Shown piece after piece: positions 1-6,525 of a DNA stretch of 64,000 bases. A program made the translations under genes and the position numbers. The notes under the pieces were generated by a model. That model had not been told where the DNA came from and did not search any database. It saw only the letters and a program-made list of their open reading frames with translations. How positions within the stretch are numbered: the first letter of the stretch is position 1; each line of letters starts with the position of its first letter. Origin of the DNA: an uncultured Collinsella sp. (GTDB lineage Bacteria > Actinomycetota > Coriobacteriia > Coriobacteriales > Coriobacteriaceae); the NCBI GenBank assembly GCA_934654795.1, contig CAKUGT010000007.1, forward strand, positions 1-64,000. The letters are read 5' to 3'.

Positions 1-85
1 GATGGTGTCGACGCCAATGGTATATGGATACGCCATCGGCGTCTTCAATTCAGAAGATATCAGTGCGGAGTGTTCTGGAAACTAA
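1..85 (+). CDS. Possible 3' end of an unidentified gene cut by the window edge
   Basis: Reading from base 2, an open frame runs in from the window edge and stops at TAA (83-85). Its last residues are VFNSEDISAECSGN. No family could be recognised from fewer than 30 residues. It is listed only because the next plus-strand gene begins more than 300 bases later and the frame has no internal stop. It could equally be non-coding. Confidence 0.25.
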   Translation, partial: MVSTPMVYGYAIGVFNSEDISAECSGN

Positions 86-201
86 GCCCGGCCCCTGCCT
101 GCGGTGACTCGGCTGCGAGCGGCCTGCGATGGGGCCGTTGCTGGTTGGGGCCGCTGGGCTGATGTGGGGGCACGTGGCCGTTGCAGGCCCTGGTCCCGGC
201 G

Positions 202-354
202 GCGGCCCCGGCGCTTCGCGCCTGCCGCCTTGGGGGACTGCGGAGCGCGGCCGGCAGCTGCGGCGCGTTGCGCTTGCTGCCTGCGGGGACTTTGGGGCCG
301 TGCGGCAGCTGCGGCGCGTTGCGCCTGCTGCCTTGGGTGACTTTGGGGTCGATT
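202..354. repeat. Three imperfect tandem units of about 51 bp
   Basis: Two well-matched 51-bp units start at 253 and 304 with GGCAGCTGCGGCGCGTTGCG and end in ACTTTGGGG-type sequence. A more diverged unit precedes them (about 202-252). The unit length is a multiple of three, so every frame carries a 17-residue repeat. No frame has a recognisable product or a good ribosome binding site, so I leave it as a non-coding GC-rich repeat. The rest of 86-398 shows nothing else I can name. Confidence 0.6.
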
Positions 355-410
355 GGGGTTGTCTGCACAATTCGCGGTATTATGTTGCGGAGTTTTGAAA
401 GGAGCCGCTG

Positions 411-989
411 GTGGTCACGACGACGTTTGCTTCGCCTTTGGGCGAAATCCTGCTTGCCGCTGATGGCCGCGGTTTGACGGGGCTTTGGTTTGAGGGGCAG
501 GAGCACTTTGGTTCCACGCTTCTCCGGGAAGACCCCGAACATGTTGAAGGCGCCGACGCGGTTTCCGGTACCGGTGGCATGTCGTCGGTGAGTCCGGCAA
601 ATGGTGTGGCCTCTTCGGTGCTTGAGCGTTCATGGGCTTGGCTGAATGCTTATTTTGCGGGGCAGGAGCCTCGGTTTACGCCGCCGTTGCATTTGATTGG
701 TACGGCGTTTCAGCGCGAGGTTTGGTTTGAGCTGCTTTCTATCCCGCGTGGCGAGGTCGCTACGTATGGCGAGATCGCCCAGCGTGTTGCGGCTCGACAT
801 CATGTGCCGGGAAACGAGGCCCCCGTTGTATCTCCTCGCGCGGTGGGGGCTGCGGTTGCGCGTAATCCCATTTCGATAATCGTGCCGTGCCATCGCGTGG
901 TCGCGGCCGACGGATCGCTCAACGGATATGCCGGCGGTCTCGACCGCAAGGAATGGCTGCTCCGGCTTGAGGGCGCGTACGAGGAATAG
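411..989 (+). CDS. ogt: Methylated-DNA--protein-cysteine S-methyltransferase
   Basis: Suicide DNA repair enzyme that moves the methyl group from O6-methylguanine (or O4-methylthymine) to its own cysteine. The protein is 192 residues. The active-site motif PCHRVV lies near residue 159, preceded by the helix-turn-helix-like YGEIAQRVA that inserts into the minor groove and the conserved RAVGAAVARNP. The N-terminal domain begins with FASPLGEILLAA as in Ogt/MGMT. A low-complexity insert (about residues 40-68, rich in Ser, Gly and Val) separates the domains and is longer than usual. The start is GTG, chosen because AAAGGAG (398-404) sits six bases upstream. It stands alone. The family is certain; the choice between the names ogt and mgt is not. 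Confidence 0.93.
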   Translation: MVTTTFASPLGEILLAADGRGLTGLWFEGQEHFGSTLLREDPEHVEGADAVSGTGGMSSVSPANGVASSVLERSWAWLNAYFAGQEPRFTPPLHLIGTAFQREVWFELLSIPRGEVATYGEIAQRVAARHHVPGNEAPVVSPRAVGAAVARNPISIIVPCHRVVAADGSLNGYAGGLDRKEWLLRLEGAYEE

Positions 990-1155
990 CGCCAGGGCAC
1001 TTTGCATGACGAAGGCGCCGCGAAGGGACGAGTCGCTGTCCTTTCGCGCCCGGCATGCGTCAAAGCGCTCGACACGTGCGCCTTAAGTTTGGCTAAGCCA
1101 CATCCTGCGTATTTAAAAACGCGCAGGTTGAGCAGCTAAGGCTGCGCTAAGGCGG

Positions 1156-1185
1156 TTGACGGTACGCTATCATCGGCAGTATCGA
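1156..1185 (+). promoter_or_regulatory. Candidate sigma-70-type promoter for the two-component system
   Basis: TTGACG (1156-1161) and TATCGA (1180-1185) are separated by 18 bases and lie 33 bases before the response regulator start. The -35 box is a good match and the -10 box is weak. The rest of the 990-1217 gap shows no other feature. Confidence 0.4.
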
Positions 1186-1217
1186 AACCTGTAGAGCCAT
1201 GCGCCAAAGGAGCAACT

Positions 1218-1901
1218 ATGAAGCTGATGCTTGCCGAGGACGAACCTGGTCTCTCCCGCGCCCTCACCGCGATTCTTCAACATAGCGACTACGAGGTTGA
1301 CACCGCCCTCGATGGCTTGACGGCGCTCGAGAATCTACTCACCAACGATTACGACGCCGCAATCCTGGACATCATGATGCCCGGCATGGACGGCATCGAG
1401 GTGCTCAAGCGTACACGCGCCGCCGGAAAGCGACTGCCCATCATCATGCTCACGGCAAAAAGCGAGGTGTCCGATAAGGTCGAGGGCCTGGATGCCGGTG
1501 CCAACGATTACCTGACCAAGCCGTTTGCCGCCAAGGAACTGCTTGCGCGTATTCGTGCCATGACGCGTGCCGCGACGGCAATTGACGCCACGACGCTCAG
1601 CGTGGGTAACGTGCGCCTCGACACGGCGGCTTGCACGCTTGTGGGACCCTTGGGCGAGGAGCACCTGGCCAATCGCGAGTTTCAGCTTATGGAACTCTTT
1701 ATGCGCAACGCCGGCACGCGCATGCCCACTGAACGTCTGATGCTCGAGGTTTGGGGTGAGGACGCGCCCGAAGGCGCCAACGTGGTGTGGGTCTATATCT
1801 CGTACCTGCGCAAAAAGCTGACGGCGCTTGGTGCCAACGTTGCCATTCGCGCGTCGCGTAACCAGGGCTATTCGCTCGAGGTTGTCGAGGAAGGCGAATA
1901 A
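1218..1901 (+). CDS. OmpR/PhoB-family response regulator
   Basis: DNA-binding response regulator of 227 residues. The receiver domain (about 1-115) has the acidic pair ED at 7-8, phospho-acceptor Asp51 in AAILDIMMPGMDG, the switch Thr in IIMLTAKSE and the conserved Lys in YLTKPF. The C-terminal winged helix (about 130-225) has the recognition region ending in VVWVYISYLRKKL, typical of OmpR/PhoB. It is followed two bases later by its sensor kinase gene, so the pair is one transcript. Target genes cannot be told from the sequence. Phosphorylation by the partner kinase is expected from the family. Confidence 0.95.
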   Translation: MKLMLAEDEPGLSRALTAILQHSDYEVDTALDGLTALENLLTNDYDAAILDIMMPGMDGIEVLKRTRAAGKRLPIIMLTAKSEVSDKVEGLDAGANDYLTKPFAAKELLARIRAMTRAATAIDATTLSVGNVRLDTAACTLVGPLGEEHLANREFQLMELFMRNAGTRMPTERLMLEVWGEDAPEGANVVWVYISYLRKKLTALGANVAIRASRNQGYSLEVVEEGE

Positions 1902-1903
1902 GC

Positions 1904-3283
1904 GTGAGCGCGAGCGCGTGGTGCAAGCGCATGACGGAGTGGTTTCACGCCGCCTCGAGTAGTAAGGGGCGGGCTAATTCTGTTGACGCATTGGGCCGCC
2001 GTCTGCGTCGCAAGTTTATCCTCGTTGCCATGGGCGCCGTGACCGTGGTGCTCACGCTCATCATCGCCGGCATCAACATCGTCAATTATTCGCATGTCTG
2101 CAAGATGGCTGATGCGCGTCTGGACTATATCCTGGCAGGCAAGGGCAGCATCGATTGGGAAGACGAGTCCAGGACCGATTCCGGCAATGGCGGGGATACG
2201 AGCACCGGCATGGTTGCGGATGGCGATCGAGCGGGCGCTCGCGTGGGACATTTTGAAGGCATGACGGCGGAGTCTCCCTTCGACACGCGCTACTTTACGG
2301 TGACGCTTGTCGAAGGGCAGGTGGTCGATGTCAATACCGCCCGCATTGCCGCGGTGGGCGCCAAGCGTGCCGCCCGTATTGCCATGGGGCTGGATTCCAA
2401 GGGCCTGACCTCTGGGTTTTCTGGTAACTACCGCTATACGACCACAGCTCAAGGCGAAAAGACCACCTATGTGTTCGTGGACTGTTCGCGCGAGCTTGCA
2501 AGTTTCCATTCGTTTTTGAATGCGAGTGTGGCAATCAGCTGTATTGGCTGGCTGGCGGTGCTGGCAATTGTAACGGTCGCGTCGGGTGCCGTGATTCGAC
2601 CGATGGTCGAGAGCTACAGCAAGCAAAAGCGATTTATTACCGATGCAAGCCACGAGATCAAGACGCCGCTCGCTGTGATCGATGCCGCCAACGAGGTACA
2701 GGAGATTGAGAGCGGCGAGAGTGAGTGGACGCAGAGCATTCACGAGCAGGTGGCGCGACTGACGGCACTTACGGAGCGTCTGGTATTTTTGGCGCGCATG
2801 GACGAGGGCTCGGCGGGCTTTACCATGGCGTCGATCGATCTCTCGGTGGCAGTTGACAAGGCAGCCGCGCCGTTTGAATCGGTGGCGGTCTCGCGCGGCA
2901 AGCGCCTGTCGATGTCGGTCGCGACCGGCGTGCGCGCTCATGCCGATGCTGCGGCGGTGACGCAGGTGGTTGAGTTGCTGCTGGACAACGCCACGCGCTA
3001 TGCGAGCGAGGGCAGCGTGATCGAGTTGAGTCTGCGCGCCGTTTCGCGCGGTGCGGGCAAAGGCTCGGCAGAGCTTATCGTATCGAACGCTGTAGACGAG
3101 CTGCCCGAAGGCGACCTGGACCGATTGTTCGACCGCTTCTATCGTGCGGACGTGTCGCGCAGCTCCAAGACAGGCGGCTCGGGCGTGGGACTGTCCGTCG
3201 TGCGCGCCATCGCCGAAGCACATGGCGGGAGCGCTTCTGTCTGCGGCAGCGGCAACCAAATCACCTTCACCGTCCGCCTCTAA
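1904..3283 (+). CDS. Sensor histidine kinase, two-component partner of the upstream regulator
   Basis: Membrane histidine kinase of 459 residues starting with GTG two bases after the regulator stop. A transmembrane helix lies near residues 38-60, an extracytoplasmic sensor segment spans about 62-205, and a second helix is near 206-232. The H-box ITDASHEIKTPLAVID carries the phosphorylated His (about residue 249). The N-box LLDNATRYA and the G-boxes around GGSGVGLSVVRAIAEAHGG form the ATP site. The sensor region is Asp/Gly/Ser-rich and unlike a named domain, so the signal is unknown. The TAA stop (3281-3283) lies inside the left arm of the CCTGCCAAAA repeat that follows. Confidence 0.94.
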   Translation: MSASAWCKRMTEWFHAASSSKGRANSVDALGRRLRRKFILVAMGAVTVVLTLIIAGINIVNYSHVCKMADARLDYILAGKGSIDWEDESRTDSGNGGDTSTGMVADGDRAGARVGHFEGMTAESPFDTRYFTVTLVEGQVVDVNTARIAAVGAKRAARIAMGLDSKGLTSGFSGNYRYTTTAQGEKTTYVFVDCSRELASFHSFLNASVAISCIGWLAVLAIVTVASGAVIRPMVESYSKQKRFITDASHEIKTPLAVIDAANEVQEIESGESEWTQSIHEQVARLTALTERLVFLARMDEGSAGFTMASIDLSVAVDKAAAPFESVAVSRGKRLSMSVATGVRAHADAAAVTQVVELLLDNATRYASEGSVIELSLRAVSRGAGKGSAELIVSNAVDELPEGDLDRLFDRFYRADVSRSSKTGGSGVGLSVVRAIAEAHGGSASVCGSGNQITFTVRL

Positions 3284-3337
3284 AACCTGCCAAAAAGGGA
3301 CAGGTTTATTTTGGCAGGTTTTATCTGGGGAAACGTC
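3281..3337 (+). repeat. CCTGCCAAAA inverted-repeat element, copy 1
   Basis: Perfect 15-bp arms, TAAAACCTGCCAAAA (3281-3295) and its complement (3309-3323), flank the 13-base loop AGGGACAGGTTTA. The arms are followed by the conserved tail TCTGGGGAAACG. An alternative shorter stem, AACCTG with CAGGTT, is possible. The first three bases are the stop codon of the histidine kinase. It could act as a transcription terminator (the right arm ends in TTTTA), but the same element occurs elsewhere in positions where that is less obvious. Confidence 0.85.
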
Positions 3338-3354
3338 GATGGAGGAGGCTGTGG

Positions 3355-3434
3355 GCGGAAACCGTGTCCCGGTTTGACGCCTCGGAATGGGATGAACTTT
3401 CCCCTTGGAGGGCCTAGCGGAAACCGTGTCCCGG
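3355..3434. repeat. Direct repeat of an 18-bp motif
   Basis: GCGGAAACCGTGTCCCGG occurs at 3355-3372 and again at 3417-3434, a 62-bp period. A diverged inverted version (GCCGTTTCCGG) follows near 3457. The copies sit between the end of the histidine kinase and the end of the convergent ClC gene. No function is known to me. Confidence 0.7.
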
Positions 3435-3492
3435 AATACAGCCTCAGAGTGGCATGCCGTTTCCGGTTGAGACCACCTGCTTGGACATCTTT

Positions 3493-4743
3493 CTACGCTC
3501 GCTTTTGCAGAGCGTAGATCGATTTGTCCATGTTGAACAGATAAGCCACAACGCAGACGATGAAGAACATCGGCAGATTACCGAAACCGAAGACCTCGCA
3601 GCCAATGAGGATCGGCGCGAGTAGCGTGTTGGTGGCGCTGCCAAAGACGGCGGCGTATCCCAGCGCGGCGCAGAGCTCGACGGGCATGCCGAGAATCCCG
3701 GCGAGCACGACACCCAGGCTGGCGCCGATGGAGAACAGCGGCGTTACCTCGCCACCCTGATATCCTGCGGCAAGCGTGGCAATGGTGAGTGTGAATTTGA
3801 GCGCCCAGTCCCAAGGCATGATGGCGACCTTGCCGTCACCGTTGAGCGCCGCCGATATCAGGTTGGTGCCAAGGCCGCAGTATCGCCCCTGCCACAGCAC
3901 GAACAGAATCGCCGACAGCGCAAGGCCCATAACGGCAACGCGAATGTAAGGGTTGGGGAGCAGCCACGCTGCAAGGGTCTTAGCATGGGCAAGGCACCAG
4001 GCAAAAGCTCCACCTACCATACCGAACGCGATACCCAACAGCGCCAGCCGTCCAAGACCGGGGAGGTCGAGCGCATACGAGGCGGTAATGGCGACCTCGA
4101 ACTTCTCGAGTCCCAGAGCGCCGGAGGTCATGCTTGCGGCAAGTGAAGCCGTAAGCGCGGGAAACAGCGCGCGGTATTCCATGCGTCCGGCGACCAGCAC
4201 CTCGACAGCAAAGACCGTAGCGGCGAGCGGCGTTCGAAAGAGTCCGGCAAAGCCAGCGGCCATGCCGATAAGCAAAAACGTGTTGCCGGGGTCGCGGAAA
4301 GGCAGGCGTCGGCCGATCCAATGTGAGACGGTGGCGCCGATCTGCACGGCCACACCTTCGCGTCCCGCGCTGCCGCCAAAGAGATGCGTGACCCACGTGC
4401 TCAGCATAATGAGCGGCACCAAACGTGGGGAGATGGCGTCCTCGCGTCCGTGGCCTACGTCGAACACCAGACTCATGCCGCGGTCGGTGCCCTTGCCCCA
4501 CGTGCGGTAGGCAAACACGATGGCAAGGCCCGCAAGAGCGAGGAAGGGGAGCAGCAACGCGACATGTGCGTCTCGGAAGGCGCCAATCGTCAGAAGCACG
4601 CGACCAAAGAGGGCGCAGATGGCTCCAACGATGATGCCAATAGGGATTCCGACGGCACCCATAAGCACGAGGCCACTATAGGTGTTGACCAGGCGTTTAA
4701 TCCTGCTCGATGCGCTGCTTTCCGACATTTTGCTTTCCGACAC
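3493..4743 (-). CDS. ClC-family voltage-gated chloride channel or antiporter
   Basis: Polytopic inner-membrane protein of 416 residues, the usual length for a bacterial ClC. The selectivity-filter segment GSAGREGVAVQIGA (about residues 123-136) corresponds to the family GREGP motif, with Val in place of Pro. Its Glu is the gating glutamate that defines ClC exchangers and channels. Ten or so hydrophobic helices follow. The family moves chloride or fluoride, often against protons, for acid or fluoride resistance; which ion applies here is not visible. The start may be GTG 4743 or ATG 4728. The latter has GGAAAG five bases upstream and is at least as likely. It stands alone and converges with the two-component operon. 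Confidence 0.9.
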   Translation of the reverse strand: MSESKMSESSASSRIKRLVNTYSGLVLMGAVGIPIGIIVGAICALFGRVLLTIGAFRDAHVALLLPFLALAGLAIVFAYRTWGKGTDRGMSLVFDVGHGREDAISPRLVPLIMLSTWVTHLFGGSAGREGVAVQIGATVSHWIGRRLPFRDPGNTFLLIGMAAGFAGLFRTPLAATVFAVEVLVAGRMEYRALFPALTASLAASMTSGALGLEKFEVAITASYALDLPGLGRLALLGIAFGMVGGAFAWCLAHAKTLAAWLLPNPYIRVAVMGLALSAILFVLWQGRYCGLGTNLISAALNGDGKVAIMPWDWALKFTLTIATLAAGYQGGEVTPLFSIGASLGVVLAGILGMPVELCAALGYAAVFGSATNTLLAPILIGCEVFGFGNLPMFFIVCVVAYLFNMDKSIYALQKRA

Positions 4744-4913
4744 TTGCTCTCTTGATAGAAAAAGAGCTGGAGTTGCGCATCGTTGAGAGGCTTTCCAGCT
4801 TTAGCAAAACAAACTTATAAGATGCGACGGGCCGCGTCAAGATAATTACCGGACGGCCTAGGAGGCGGCTGGTTGGCTGGCTTAAAACCTAGCGCGTGAA
4901 ATGACGCCCCACG

Positions 4914-5552
4914 CTATTCAGCGCGCTTGATAGGATGACGAACCACGGTCTTAAGTTTCTCCGGTGCGCATTTGCGTGGATCGGAGAGATAGATTTCGTG
5001 ATGTAAACGGGTGTCTGAGAAGTCGGGAACATAGCCCAGCTCGGTCGTGTATTCATGCATAGCGTCTACGGTCGCCGGTTCGTTGTCGTAGGGCCCGGTG
5101 TGCATACATTGAACGCAGAGACCCTCGTCAACTTTAAGCAGTTCGACGGCGGAAAAGTCCAGTTTCTTTTTGGTCGTGGCTTCCGCGACTGCCCAGTCAA
5201 AGTCATCTCGGGTGACGAAATCGGGCAGGCGGATGCACGAGATAAAGTTGAAATTGTCCTTGCGTACATAATCGATGTCGTCGCTCGGGGACTCTTGCCA
5301 CCAGAAACCCTCGAGCGGCGGTACCACAAAGTCGAAATAGCCCTCGATACTCCTTGAGCCTTTCTTCGACATCTTGACGGTATAGGCGATGCCGTAAAGT
5401 AGCGGCAGGGCGTTTTGATACTCGCCGCCTTCGGTATTTGGGTCACCCTTTCCGCGAACGGCAACGTAGCTCATAGGCGGGACAGTTACGATACTCGGCT
5501 TGCTTGCAGGTTTGTAGAGCTCCTTGCATTCCTTCTTGAAGTCGAACGCCAT
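4914..5552 (-). CDS. GyrI-like small-molecule-binding domain protein
   Basis: Cytoplasmic protein of 212 residues. It begins FDFKKECKELYKP and has the family pattern MSYVAVRGKGDPN, then IEGYFDFVVPPLEGFWW and CMHTGPYDNEPATVDAMHEY, followed by HHEIYLSDPRK. This is the GyrI-like/SOUL-type fold used by E. coli SbmC (GyrI) and by effector domains of AraC- and MerR-type regulators. No DNA-binding domain is present, so it is the stand-alone form. A palindrome resembling an SOS (LexA) box lies 57 bases upstream. E. coli sbmC is likewise an SOS gene, which supports a role in DNA-damage or gyrase-poison tolerance, but this remains inference. The ribosome site GAAAGG precedes the ATG. Confidence 0.85.
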   Translation of the reverse strand: MAFDFKKECKELYKPASKPSIVTVPPMSYVAVRGKGDPNTEGGEYQNALPLLYGIAYTVKMSKKGSRSIEGYFDFVVPPLEGFWWQESPSDDIDYVRKDNFNFISCIRLPDFVTRDDFDWAVAEATTKKKLDFSAVELLKVDEGLCVQCMHTGPYDNEPATVDAMHEYTTELGYVPDFSDTRLHHEIYLSDPRKCAPEKLKTVVRHPIKRAE

Positions 5553-5608
5553 GTTGGCCGCCTTTCTGCGTATTGGCCTGCTTAGATAGTTGAATCATAT
5601 CATAGAAA

Positions 5609-5622
5609 CGAACAGCTGTTCG
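5609..5622 (-). promoter_or_regulatory. Candidate LexA (SOS) box upstream of the gyrI-like gene
   Basis: CGAACAGCTGTTCG is a perfect 14-bp palindrome matching the Gram-positive/actinobacterial SOS consensus CGAAC-N4-GTTCG. On the minus strand it is followed six bases later by TATGAT, a good -10 box, so a bound repressor would cover the promoter. It ends 57 bases before the start codon. Confidence 0.7.
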
Positions 5623-5724
5623 AATGATTTGGCTGACAGATTGAGATGCGTGCGTTGTGCTTGGCGGTCGGCCTGACTCCGTCGATGATTTCTCGGCCTC
5701 CCCGGCGCCTCATCTATAGCTGCC

Positions 5725-5773
5725 GTTTCCCCATATAAAACCTGCCAAAATAAACCTGTCCCTTTTTGGTCGG
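5725..5773 (-). repeat. CCTGCCAAAA inverted-repeat element, copy 2 (reverse orientation, one arm degraded)
   Basis: Read on the minus strand it has the AGGGACAGGTTTA loop, an intact TTTTGGCAGGTTTTA arm and a tail close to the usual TCTGGGGAAACG. The other arm is eroded (ACCGACCAAAAA). It lies in the divergent gap between the gyrI-like gene and the ABC exporter. Confidence 0.75.
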
Positions 5774-5823
5774 TGGGAAATGGGTAATACTAAAGAGTTA
5801 TCCGACCAGATGGGAATTAATCG

Positions 5824-6525
5824 ATGGCTTATATCGAATTCAAAGACGTCATCAAAGCATACGGCGAAGGCGACGCCCGCATCCACGCGCTCGACGGCGC
5901 GAGCTTTACGGTCGAGCGCGGCGAGCTTGCCATCATTCTGGGTGCTTCGGGCGCCGGCAAGACCACGGCCCTCAACATTCTGGGCGGCATGGACACGGCG
6001 ACCTCCGGCACCGTGACGGTGGACGGGCGCGACGTGAGCTCCGCCAACGAGGCGCAGCTCGTGGAGTACCGCCGCGCCGACGTCGGCTTTGTCTTCCAGT
6101 TCTACAATCTGGTTCCTAACCTGACGGCGCTTGAGAACGTCGAACTCGCGGCGCAGATCTGCCCCGATTCGCTCGATGCCGAGCAAACGCTTCGTCAGGT
6201 TGGCCTGGGCGAGCGCTTGGGCAACTTTCCGGCGCAGCTTTCGGGCGGCGAGCAGCAGCGCGTATCCATCGCCCGCGCGCTGGCCAAGAATCCCAAGCTG
6301 CTTTTGTGCGACGAGCCCACGGGCGCGCTCGACTATAAAACCGGCAAGCAGATCTTGCAGCTGCTACAGGACACCTGTCGCAAGCAGGGCATTACGGTCA
6401 TTATCATCACCCACAACTCTGCGCTGGCGCCCATGGCCGATCGCCTGATTCGCTTTAAGAGCGGCCGCGTGGAGAGCGAGACGGTCCAGCAAAATCCCGT
6501 GCCTATCGAGACGATCGAGTGGTAG
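5824..6525 (+). CDS. ABC transporter ATP-binding protein (MacB/LolD type)
   Basis: Cytoplasmic ATPase of 233 residues that powers the large permease encoded next. Walker A is GASGAGKTT (about 39-47), the Q-loop is in [10 protein letters not shown], the signature is [15 protein letters not shown], Walker B is [12 protein letters not shown], and the switch His is in IIITHNSAL. The motif order and DEPTGALD are typical of the MacB/LolD/FtsE group that works by mechanotransmission rather than classical transport. The stop overlaps the first possible start of the permease by seven bases. The substrate is unknown; such pairs often export peptides or confer resistance to antimicrobial peptides. Confidence 0.93.
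   Translation: MAYIEFKDVIKAYGEGDARIHALDGASFTVERGELAIILGASGAGKTTALNILGGMDTATSGTVTVDGRDVSSANEAQLVEYRRADVGFVFQFYNLVPNLTALENVELAAQICPDSLDAEQTLRQVGLGERLGNFPAQLSGGEQQRVSIARALAKNPKLLLCDEPTGALDYKTGKQILQLLQDTCRKQGITVIIITHNSALAPMADRLIRFKSGRVESETVQQNPVPIETIEW

Noticed and set aside
86..398. Coding frames with a 17-residue repeat on either strand
   Set aside because: The 51-bp repeat makes every frame repetitive; composition is Arg/Ala/Pro-rich and no start has a ribosome site.
1868..3259. A 463-residue minus-strand frame opposite the histidine kinase
   Set aside because: Shadow of a gene with complete H, N and G boxes.
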